Shown in pieces: positions 53,931 to 64,000 of a DNA stretch of 64,000 nt (the stretch's first letter is position 1; the number at the start of each line of letters is the position of its first letter). Source of the DNA: Plectosphaerella cucumerina (taxonomy: Eukaryota; Ascomycota; Sordariomycetes; Glomerellales; Plectosphaerellaceae); the NCBI GenBank assembly GCA_020746995.1, contig JAGPXD010000003.1, forward strand, positions 2,728,001 to 2,792,000, in the 5' to 3' direction. The notes below the pieces were generated by a model, which ran no database searches, was not told the DNA's origin, and worked only from the letters and a program-made list of their open reading frames with translations. The position numbers and the translations under genes were made by a program.

Positions 53931-55563
53931 TTACGAAGACATCTCCTCGAGGAGGCCCTTGAGCTCTTCCTCAATGTCGTGGATCTTGTTGGAGAACTTC
54001 TTGGCCTTGCCCATGACAAAGTCAATGTCCTTCTCAACCTCGGCCTCGACCTTGCCGACGACGGTCTCGAGGTGAGACTTGGTGGTCTTGGCCTTGTAGC
54101 TGCCAGCGGCGACGATCTCGTCGTAGTTGCTGCAGCCACCGCCGTTCCAGGCGAGGACATTGGGGGTGTCGGCGGGGATGCCACCGATGGCGTCAACGGT
54201 GCCGACGGCGATGAGGTTGGCCTTCAGCTTCTCGGGGGTGATGGGGGCAACCGAGTACTCAGAGTCGCGGGCGGGCTGCAGGGACAGGTAGTAGGCGAGG
54301 AGACCGCAGACGTGGGGGGAAGCCATGGAGGTGCCCGAGATGGTGTTGGTGGCGTACTTGGAGCCAATCCAGGTGGACAGGATGTTGGTGCCGGGGGCGA
54401 AGATGTCAGTGCACTTGCCGTAGTTGGAGAAGTACGAGCGAACATCGCCGAGCTCGGTGGCACCGACGGTGACGGCGTTCTTGGAGGCGGCGGGGGAGTA
54501 GTTGCAGGCATCAGCGTTGTCGTTGCCAGCGGCGACGGCGAAGTGAATGCCGACGTCGACAGCAGCGTCAACGACGCGGTCGAGAGCGGTGGTCTTGCCA
54601 CCACCCAGGGACATGTTGGCGACGGAGCCCTTGAAGCCCTTGCGCTTGCCATCCTTGGCCTTCTTCACCTGCTCAATGTGAGACTGAGCAGCCCACTCAA
54701 CGCCCTTGACGACGTCGGACATGGTGCCGGAGCCGTTAGAGCGGAGCACCTTGACGGCGTAGACCTGAGCCTTCTTGGCGACACCGTACTTGGTACCGGC
54801 GACGGTGCCGGAGCAGTGGGTGCCGTGGCCGTTGCCATCCTCGTCAGCGTCGCCGCTGGGGATGGTCTTGCCCCAGTGGGCACGGCCCTCGAAGTCGACG
54901 TGGTCAATGTTGGTACCAGTGTCGATGACATAGGCATCAACACCCTCACCGGCGTTCTCGGCGTAGAGGTACTTGTTGTAGGTGCCAAAGTTCAGGCGGT
55001 TGCGGTGCGACACGCGGGCAAGACCCCAAGGGGCAGCCTTCTCAGTCTCGCCATTGCACTTGTCCTCGGTCGAGAACTCCATCGTGTGGACAATGCTGTC
55101 CTTCTCGATGAACTCAACCTGTAAAGAGGAAGGGACGGGTCAGCGGCTGTCATCGGCTCGGCTCGGGGAGAGGGTCTCGGGGATAGCTTACGTCGGGGTG
55201 GCGGCGGACCGCCTCGATGGTGGCCTCATCGAAGTGGCCAGAGTAACCAAGGAAGCCGCTGAGGCTGTAGGTGTGCTTCAGACCCTCGAAGACGGTCTCG
55301 ACGATGGGCTCCTGGCCACGCTTGCGCAGCTCCAGGCGCTCGTCGTCCTTCTTGGCGTGGAGGTCCTGGACCCAGGACTGGTGGGAGGAGGCACCGGACT
55401 CGGAGACATGCTCCTTGAACTTGATGATGTACGAGTCGGGAATGTGCTCAGCGTTGGCCGAGGAGAGGACGGGGGCAGCCTCGCTGTGGACGGTGCCGAC
55501 GGAGAAGGAGGGGGCGGCGTTGGCGACAGCGGCCGCGGCAACAGCACCGGCGAGAACCCTCAT
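53931..55563 (-). CDS. Subtilisin-like serine protease, vacuolar proteinase B type
   Basis: Exons are 55192-55563 and 53931-55118, with a 73-nt intron (GTAAGC to ACAG), giving 519 residues. The signal peptide MRVLAGAVAAAAVANAA is followed by an inhibitor-I9 propeptide (SYIIKFKEHVSESGASSH to EKDSIVHTM), then the S8 catalytic domain. The triad is D190 in VIDTGTNIDH, H222 in GNGHGTHCSGT and S388 in SGTSMASPHV; the oxyanion Asn is in AVAAGNDNAD. A long acidic helical tail (GKVEAEVEKDIDFVMGKAKK to the end) and the wording match vacuolar PrB/Spm1-type proteases rather than secreted alkaline proteases. It is probably processed by proteinase A in the vacuole. The intron falls in the propeptide. Expression is probably high, given codon bias. 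A pyrimidine/purine-rich leader precedes the ATG. Confidence 0.92.
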
Positions 55564-57587
55564 GATGACGATTGGATGGGGGAAACGAGCTGGTCTACCT
55601 GAGACGCAATGGACACCCGCGGTGATAACAAAGAGAACAGAGCCTGTTTGACGGAGATGCTGATGGAGAGGAGGGGGAGGGAGAGATGGTGTGAGATTGG
55701 GGAGATGGAGGAGGGATGGAGCGGAGTGGATGGAGGATGAGGAGGGAGCTGGAGGTAGATAAACGGACTGAGGCGCGGCCTGGAGCGGAGGAGGAGGCAA
55801 CGGGCGGCGGGCAGTGTGACTGACGCACGCCGCATCAGGCTCAAGGATGGCTGGGCCACACAGGGCTATCGCTGAGACGACACTGTGGAGGAACGCCCAA
55901 GCGCCCCCCAGATTTGCCGCCGGCGATAGTGGGATAGCACTGTGCGATGGCCTCGGTCCAGATAACGACACTTGACCAGCCCAGACGCGCCATCTGAGAT
56001 AGGACTAGTGCAGGCGGAGCGCCCTGACTCGGTGGGTCTCCGGGGTGATGCGCTCAGGAACATGGTGGTCACGCTCCTGCTCGACACCCCGACCGACCTA
56101 CCCAAAGTCGATGGATCCAGGATTCCTTGTTGTCTTCCCGTGCCTGCTTGCGCTCGTTCCCGGGGTCCGGTTCTATATCGATGATGGCATTTCTTCCTTG
56201 CCGCTGGAATCCAGGCACGGGAAGCCGTTCCTCCGAGCCTGGCGTAGCTCCCATCCCCTTCCGCCCTCCATTGGTGGCCATCACGCAGCTTGATCCGACG
56301 GCCAGGTAGACAACCCGTTGCGCGTCGCCCGGCTACGCTACAGCGGCATGCATCCCCTCCCCCTCATCCATTAGGCAGATCTCGTGGAGCACACCGACAG
56401 GAAGATCAACTCCGGCAAGAGACAACCGACACCAGGCAGTCAGTCCTATTGGTCTTGCGACTCAACCGCCACCCATCACGACAGCCCCAGATGTTTTAGT
56501 GCAAAACAGCGCCGAAGACGGGGGGCGCATGTGCTTACGACCTCAACAGTTGCACGGTACGAGTAATTGAGTAAACGACGCCTTGGCTACCCAAGAGCTT
56601 TACCGCCAGCCCGCGGCAGCCATCTCACAGTGCCGAATCGGGTTGGCATTGGGAACCCCCTCATCGCGCCACTTGACCTGACTCTCCACTTGGGCGGTTG
56701 CCTCCACCTTTTGGGGTCTCAAGCTCCAGCGCCCTCATGCAGGGCCCTTGGGGACGGGCTGCTGTTGCACCCATCAGTAAGGTCACCAAGCAAGCTACTT
56801 ATCGCACCACTAAGCATAACTACGGTGTATTGCGTCCGCAAGTCAGATGACCTTGATGGTCTCCTTAGTACTCGTAGACTGTCACTCTTCCCAAACACCC
56901 TGGCTTGCTACTGTGTCCAGCTGACCTGGATCCTTCCCTTGCCACAGTCGACAGGGGCAAGCTCCAGGTTCGCCTCGGCTGGGGAAAGCTGCCTGGAGCT
57001 CCGATGTCCCGCAAGACCAAGCTGTAGTGGCGTCATCGGTACGTACCGTGTCTCTCCTTTGCTTCACGTGCCCCCACCGAAACAATCAGGAGGCCCCCGG
57101 TCCGTGCATTTGGGTGCGATAGAATTAGCGCATCCAAAGATGGTCCGTGCTGTCACAGCCACATTGAACCCCACCAACGCGTCAGCGCCACACTTGGGGA
57201 CACCGGAGCTTCAATGCCAAGTGTGGATGCACCCAGCCGTGCGAGCGTGCACCTCGTGTCTCAAGGCCGATGCTGTCCAGCGAACCACACTCTACTATTG
57301 ACAAGGCCTCGATTATCGAGTATTTTCACGGTCTGCAACTCTGACCAAAATTCTTATCGGTACACTTCCGAACCTGCAAAATAAAGAATTGAGCCTGCAA
57401 CCACCTCTGCAGCCAGAGTTCACACCAAATGCCCCCCGCAGCTACCTAAGCTATCGAACCCCCGAAGGCCGGCGAACACTGTCCGACCTTTGATATCGAT
57501 GTTCCAGTTCCTGGACACTTACCTGGACCCACGACGGGTACTGGGAACGAAGCGCATGGAATGAAGAAGTCCAAAGCTTGAGCAACC
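55564..57587. other. Intergenic, divergent promoters of protease and BEACH gene
   Basis: About 2 kb between the subtilisin gene (minus) and the BEACH gene (plus). The first 250 bases are a GGAGG/CCTCC-rich leader of the protease. A 244-codon plus-strand frame at 56567-57301 has no domain or bias to support it. No RNA gene or repeat was seen. Confidence 0.45.
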
Positions 57588-60500
57588 ATGGCCACCATTC
57601 CGAGAAGATACAGGTCGTCCACTTCGGCGTCGACGCCCGCGACCACCTCCAAAGCGACCGAGATACTGCGTGGGCTGCTAGATAAGCTCTTGGACACGAC
57701 CCAAAAGCCTGCGCCAAACGGCTACCCCGATCCTGCCGTCCTTTCCAAACAACTCCTACAGATTCAGCAATACGTCGCTTCCGCCGAACCCCCAAGCAGT
57801 CCCCAAGATGACTTCCGATACCTCCGTGGATTCTACAAGGTCCTCGAAGTCCTGCGATCCTTCTCGGGCTTCTACAACCCACAAACCCGCACGACTGCCG
57901 AGAAAGAGGGCTTCTTCGAAGTCTTGGAAGCCGTCTTGAGTGTACTAGCGGCGGCTTTTCGGGAACATCCAGGCAACAAGAGATACTTCCGGAACCGTGT
58001 CGAGAGAGGCGGCTGGGAGGCACTTGAACAGACCATCGCAAGCATAGGTCTTGGGGGAAGCGACTCAGACTCGTGGACTCTGTTTCAAGTGTTTGGCAAA
58101 CTACTCGCGTTCTCGCTTGGGGACAAGAGGGTGGCCGAACTTTGCCAGGACCTTGCGAAGACGACATCCACAGAATCAGCCCCGACAGATAAAGATGTTG
58201 AAGCCAACGATGCACAGAGCCTGGTGCAGCGATCGACCTCGGCCACGATTTCCGTCGACCAGGTTAAAGAGATACGCGGCGTGATCCAGAAGAGCAACAC
58301 CTTCAAGAACCCCGAGATTCTACGCGCGGTTGTCGCCTTCTGGGAGTCCATACCCCGCGCCACCGACATGTCACCTGAGCCTGCGGCCGTCGTTGTGCTT
58401 GAGATTCTGTCCTCGGCCGCTTCCATCTCGACGTTCAACCTTGCCGCAATTCATTCTACAGGAGTGCTGTCGCGCTTCCTCCGTATTCATTTCAGGGATC
58501 CCGCCGTCCTCTCTCCCGTGGAGAAGACCAGAGTTCTGGTTCTATGCAAGAAGCTCATGTTTCTGGGAGTAAATCAGCCGGCAGACACACAATTCCTCCT
58601 CTCTAGCCTGCTACCAGAGGCCTCCGAGTTTTGTCTGGAAATGACCTCGACGTACAGCGGCCCGCACTTCTTCCAGTTTGACCTATCTCTCCATGGACAT
58701 TCGTCAGTCGAACTTCCCAGCCTGGGCAGGGTCTTCCCTCCGAGCAATGCCCCGGGCTACACGTTTACCACCTGGATCAGGATCGACCGATTTGATCCGG
58801 CATCCCACACGACGCTCTTCGGCGTGTACGACGCCACCCAGACGTGTTTCCTGCTCATCTACCTTGAAAAGGACACGCGCAACCTCATCCTCCAGACATC
58901 CGTCAAAACGGCCCGCCCTAGCGTGCGGTTCAAGTCCATCTCGTTCAAGGAGAAGCAGTGGTATCATATTGCCTTGGCACACAAGCGTCCAAAGACCATC
59001 ACCGCAAGCAAGGCATCTCTGTACATCAATGGAGAGTTTGTAGAGCAGCTAAAATGCTCCTACCCCATGCCCCCGCCAACCTCGCATGGGAGCACGGATA
59101 GCTTCGCCTCCTTCACAACCGGGAGCTCCAAGCCGAACCCAGTGCAGTCTTTCATCGGAACACCCAAGGGCCTCGCTAGCAGGATTGGCCCGGGCCTGAT
59201 ATTCTCTAAGTGGTCATTGGCCTCGGCGCATCTTGTTGAAGACGTTCTCAGTGACGACTTAATTGCCGTGCATTATGGCCTCGGTCCTCGGTACCAGGGC
59301 AACTACCAAGACAGCCTGGGTGGATTCCAGACCTACGATGCCTCTGCCAAGTTGGGTCTGCGCAACGAGTTCTTCCATCCCGGCAAGGATGAGAGCTCCG
59401 ACATACTGAGGGCTATCCGAGAGAAAGCAGGGACGCTTCTGCCGGAAAACAAAACTCTGCTCAGCATCATCCCGGGCGCCGTGTTCCGAGACGATGGTCT
59501 TTACCAGGATACACCGCTGCACCGGTCATTGCCTCGTGTGGCATCGACAAACCTGATTCAATTGACCCAACGGAGCGGCTCGGCCATAGCCATCAATGCT
59601 GCCATTCCAGCCCTGCCAGACGCCTTGGCGCGCACATCTGGTGTCGCGATTCTTGTTGGCCACCCCGTTGTTGCGAACCCGTCTCATTTCGATGACAACT
59701 TCTGGCGCTTGGCTGGTTTCACTCCGCTTGCTCTCAAGATCGTCGAGCGGGCCTCAGACACTGAGGAACTCCTGCGGGCTGTCGAAATGCTATTCCTATG
59801 TATCAGGAAGAGCTGGCGCAACAGCGAGGCCATGGAGCGTGACAACGGCTACGCCATCCTTGGCATGCTGCTGAGGGCGAAGTTGGGTTACGGCGGAGGT
59901 GTTCCAGTTGATAACGTCAACCTTCGCCTTGCCATCAGCAACGACGAGCGAGATCGGCTGAGCTTCCAACTTCTCAGTCTGGTGCTGGAGTTTGTCGGCT
60001 ACAACCATGCAGAGCCCCTTGAGTCTTTCATCATCAACCCGCTTGGCTACCGTGTGCTGCTCATCGATCTGGACACCTGGAGACGATCTGCGCCTATCAC
60101 CCAGGAGCTCTACTACAAGCAGTTCACCACCTTCTCCATCAACAGCAAATACCACCAGTTCAACGGACGACGCCTGATGCGCATGAGTATGTACACAAGG
60201 CGCAAGAAAGCGCATGGAGTATTCGCTAACAGGGCACAGGAATCGTCAAGAGGCTCCTTGACGCAATGAAAGCCGAAGTTCTGTCCGAAGACATTGCGCC
60301 GCATTTCATCGGAGCACTGGAGAACCTCGTCAAGTGTAACTACACAGCCGAGGTGCACCGGGCGCTGGCCTTGTTCATTACCTACGCCTTCCACTCCCCT
60401 TCGTCATCCGTCTCTCGCACCCCAAGGCCACTGTCAACCGTCAGCCGTTCCAGCACTCCAGGGGGATTGGCCAGGAGAACCACCATCGACACGGCAAACT

Positions 60501-63500
60501 CCTCATCGAGCCCCGCCAACGCAAGGATCCTTACCAAGAAGCAGCTTGGCGCCAAACTTCTGGGGATGTACACGGGTCTTCTTTGCGAGCGTGGCAACCT
60601 CGTCAACATCAAGAAATTTGCCAGGACGGTGACGAACAAGGTGAGGGAGCCCGGCGATCTTCCAACAACTTTACTGAGTATGGACCAGTGGCTTCTGTAC
60701 CTTCTGGCCGAGACCGACGCGGAGATTGTGGTATATGGCGCCAAGATCCTGGCCAGGCTGCTGGTGTCCCATGGCACGGCGTACACGTCCAAGTTTGCTA
60801 GTAAAACTGGCGGCTTCACCATCATGGCACAGCGCCTGAAGCGGTGGTGGGATCTGCCGACCCTGTGGCCCATTTGCTTCAGCGTACTCTTCGGTTTTGA
60901 TGTTGCCGAGATCGACTTCAGCCGCGATTTTGAGCTGTTCAGCCTTCTGGACATCTTTGGAAACTCTAAGGTGGTGTATCCCGACTCTCTCCCGATCATT
61001 ACTTCCATGATTCAAGTTGGCCTCAAAGACATCTTCCGCCACCAAGATGATCCCAACTCTCCCCATCCTGATACGGAGTCTCCCTCTGGTCTTGGATCTG
61101 GCCTCGGTACTCCCGACTCTCGACCTCGCGCGCGGTCTATGGAGCTTGCTCAAGCGCTGGAGTCTAGGCGTAAGTCACTTTCAGGTCACTGTTGATCAGT
61201 AGTCGCTAATGACCTTCTAGAACACACGCGCAAGGCGAGTGATCGGATCATGGGGCATGCATCTGTTCTGAGGACCGTCCTTCAGTTCCTGTCGGATCTG
61301 CAGTCCCGCTCTTCAAACTTCAGAGACTTCGCTACGTCTTCTGAGTACGTCCGCCAGCTCCTCGGGGCTCTGTACCCGGTCATCGTCAGTACCGATGCGC
61401 TGGGGCCCGAGACTGAGCTGGGCTCGCACAACTCCATCCTCTCCTTTGACGGCGCAGATGTCATCATCAAAGCTCTGGCAACCTCCGGTCCACCAACAAT
61501 CATCCGCTCAGTCAGTGCCGATGAGCCAACCGCGAAGAAGGGTACGCCTCTCCGCAAAGCATCGTCCTTCATTCTCGTGTCCGGGGACGGGAGTCTCAGC
61601 AGCCCTCCTCCTACATCCCTCAAGGCTTCCGCCAAGTCGACCCCTCTTCAGGCTGGGACGTCAATTCGCGATGGGCTTCTTGAGCTGGTCATAGCCGTGT
61701 ACATGGACCAGCTGTTTGATCGCAAAGAGTTTCCCGGCTTCAGTCTTTACACCAAAGTTCCTCCCGGGTTCCAGGAGCACCAGGCATATTTCGAGTCTTA
61801 CATCCTCCGGAATACAGTGCAGCACATCACGACTACGATCAATCTCAAGCAGGACATGCTTCGCGACACTAGAGTCCTCACCAATCTGGCTCGCTTCAGC
61901 AACAACATCCTCGAGGCCATCTTTGAGGGCGGTTTCCTAAATGGTGCTGAGGTCATGCTGGAGTTCTTTGGCATGGTTCTTGAGTATCTGCAGCGGCCAG
62001 AGGTGGCCTCTGCCAAGACCGTCCGGCTGTGCAGTCAAGCCGTGGCAACAATTCGGCGAAGCTTTTTGAGAATCATTCTCCTACGCTTTTCTGAGCTGGA
62101 CAGGGCCGATTCCACCGAGGTCCAGATGACGGACTTCATGAACCGAATCTTCTATTGGCAGGCCGCCATTCTGGGATGCTTATCCCACGAGGAGGAGTTC
62201 ATGACGCTGCTTTGGCATCAGCTATACATTAAGCTTGTTGACGAGCGGGAGGGAATCCGGCTGGCCGCAGCAAACATTCTCCGAATCATGCTCGTCCAGA
62301 AGCCGGAAGAATCGACTGCTTTGTTCCGACAGAGCAGCTCCACCGAAGAGCAACGATTGACGAGAGATTTCAGCAAACTCACCGAGGTGGACAATGAGAC
62401 CTTTGTCGCCTGGGTGGACCAGCACCGATCCTCCTGCGATGCCTTCTTCTTTGGAAGTGTCTCGAAGGCCTGGGAGGACTTCGCGGTGGGCGACAATCAG
62501 CGCACCATGGATGGTGCGAGACTCCGTCTTGCCAGGCGCAAGGAGCGTCTCCGAGCGTGGCACAACGAGGCCCTGAATGTTGATAATGTCATGATTCGCC
62601 ATCAGATGTCCAACAGCTCTTGGATGAAGAGCATCTTCAGCAGCGAGCACTTCAAGCACCAGCGCCTCATGCAGGATCAACAAGACGACATGGCCTTCCT
62701 GTCGTCTTCCTTCTCCAAGATGGACCGCGATCTTCGTCGTCCTGGCGCTGTGTTCAGCGAGTCTTCCCAGTCCAAATGGAAGCTCGACCGCACCGAGGGC
62801 CGCAACCGAATGCGTCTGAGACTGCTGCCGGACTACCTGGGGAACCATGCCGAGTTCCAGCCAAAACGTAGAGCAGGAGAAGCGGCTTCCAACTCGGCCC
62901 TCAAGCTGAACACGACGGTACCAGCGGCGCCTTCACCCGCGACAGCTACCCCCAGAGTTGCGACGCCTTTGCAGCAGAACCTGGACGGACAGGTAGAAGC
63001 AGCGGAACCTTACGAAAACGACGAGGCCGCAGCCTCTGGGTCTGCCATCGCCACCGAGGACGACTTTGAACTCGTCGACGACCCTAACGATGCATTTGAC
63101 GGAGACGATGGCTTCGAAGACAAGAATCGCAAGGTCATGCGTCGGCTCCAACAGGGCGACCAAGTCATGGCAGTCTACAACATATCCCGAATCATTGGTC
63201 TGGATGCCTGCGAGGGTATTCTGATCATCGGCAAGGACGCCATGTACATGGTCGACAATGTGTTCCAATGCGCTTCCGGCGAGATCGTCAACGCCTGGCA
63301 GGCGCCGCCAGATGAGCGAGATCCCTTCTCCGACATTGTGACTGATGCCAAGACGTCGGAGAGACGGCAGAACTCTGGCCGCAACGAGCAAGAATCACGG
63401 AGTTGGAGGTGGCATGACGTGATCAGCATTTCGAAGCGTCGGTTCTTGTTCCGCGACGTTGGAGTGGAGGTCTTCTTCACTGATGGTCGGAGTTATCTGC

Positions 63501-64000
63501 TTACGACCGTCACTTCGATGGCCAGGGACGAGCTGTTTACGAAGCTGATGGGCAAGGCGCCGCATACCAACGCAGCAAGCTCGTTGCCAAACCCCGAGGA
63601 CGGATGGCGCTTGGAAACACTGAAGGTGTTTGAGGAGATGCCCCAGGGTCTGAGCTCGAAATTCGGCAGCATCTTCAACACGTCGCCCTGGAACCCGTCG
63701 ATGCGCAAGTGGCAAAAGGGGGAGCTTTCCAACTTCCACTATCTCATGCTGGTCAACACCATGGCCGGGCGCACGTTCAACGACATGACGCAGTACCCAG
63801 TCTTCCCCTGGGTGCTGGCCGATTACACAAGTGAGGAGCTCAACCTCAACGACCCTGCCACCTTCAGAGACCTGTCGAAGCCCATGGGCGCCCAGACTCC
63901 CCAACGCATCGCCGGGTACCGAGATAGCTACAGTGCCCTCGCTGAGATGGGTGACGACCGGCCATTCCATTACGGCACGCACTACTCCTCGGCCATGATA
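57588..64000 (+). CDS. BPH1: BEACH-domain protein (Bph1/LYST/Lvs family), 3' end outside window
   Basis: Exons are 57588-60186, 60240-61169 and 61221 to beyond 64000. The introns of 53 and 51 nt have GTATGT/CACAG and GTAAGT/CTAG ends and GCTAAC or GCTAAT branch sites. The frame is open to the window edge, with over 2,100 residues encoded. The long N-terminal part is helical and armadillo-like, followed by a concanavalin-A-like segment around 58670-59270 (GYTFTTWIRIDRFD; FIGTPKGLASRIGPGLIFSKWSLA). A PH-like BEACH-associated domain lies at about 63130-63540 (CEGILIIGKDAMYMVDN). The BEACH domain starts at about 63730 (NFHYLMLVNTMAGRTFNDMTQYPVFPWVLADY; FRDLSKPMGAQ; FHYGTHYSS). The BEACH end and any C-terminal WD40 repeats are missing. 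These giant proteins act in vesicle traffic, vacuole fusion and membrane-size control. Confidence 0.93.

Noticed and set aside
53808..55124. A 438-codon plus-strand frame opposite the subtilisin gene
   Set aside because: The subtilisin triad and propeptide are on the minus strand. The plus frame is low complexity.
56567..57301. A 244-codon plus-strand frame before the BEACH gene
   Set aside because: Leu/Pro/Ser/Cys-rich without a family match, in the divergent promoter region.

Overview
This window is nuclear DNA from a filamentous ascomycete (Pezizomycotina), most likely a Sordariomycete. The basis is GC-rich coding sequence with strong C/G third-position bias, short GT-AG introns (about 49 to 216 nt, several with CTAAC or CTGAC branch sites), and a gene set of fungal type: a fungal cellulose-binding domain, an EF3/New1-type ABC translation ATPase, a hyphal GT2 glycosyltransferase and a vacuolar subtilisin. 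It holds one tRNA-Thr(AGT) and 18 protein genes that I can support. I rebuilt the exon joins by eye from frame, splice signals and family expectation.

Layout. 0.9-3.4 kb: tRNA-Thr and a MYST histone acetyltransferase, both minus. 4.3-5.9 kb: a MATE-like membrane transporter with a broken or unresolved 5' end. 6.1-14.1 kb: three minus-strand carbohydrate or secretion genes, namely a secreted zinc-protease-like protein with a C-terminal CBM1, a membrane-anchored GH3 beta-glucosidase, and a secreted type-B carboxylesterase with an extra Cys-rich lectin-like N-terminus. 15.8-19.2 kb: a New1/EF3-family ABC ATPase. 20.2-23.1 kb: a GT2 glycosyltransferase. 23.1-30.8 kb and 32.3-38.2 kb: two large blocks in which I see no convincing gene, flanking a membrane-anchored GH16 glucanase. 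38.2-40.3 kb: a two-domain fasciclin protein and a 49-residue Pro-rich protein with a TATA box and a (CAA)n leader. 41.3-64 kb: denser housekeeping genes, namely an RNPS1-like splicing protein, an unknown 459-residue protein, a Nup53-type nucleoporin, an Ivy1-like protein, an acyl-protein thioesterase, a disordered conserved protein, a vacuolar subtilisin, and a BEACH-domain protein cut by the window end.

No operon, secondary-metabolite cluster, CRISPR array, transposon or clear mobile element is visible. The loose theme of the first 40 kb is the cell surface and extracellular polysaccharide: CBM1 protease, GH3, lectin-like esterase, GT2, GH16 and fasciclin. The right half is trafficking, nuclear and RNA biology. 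The most unusual items are the CBM1-fused zincin, the lectin-like/esterase fusion, the possible signal-peptide start of the thioesterase, the long empty regulatory-looking blocks around GT2 and GH16, and in-frame introns that allow alternative isoforms.
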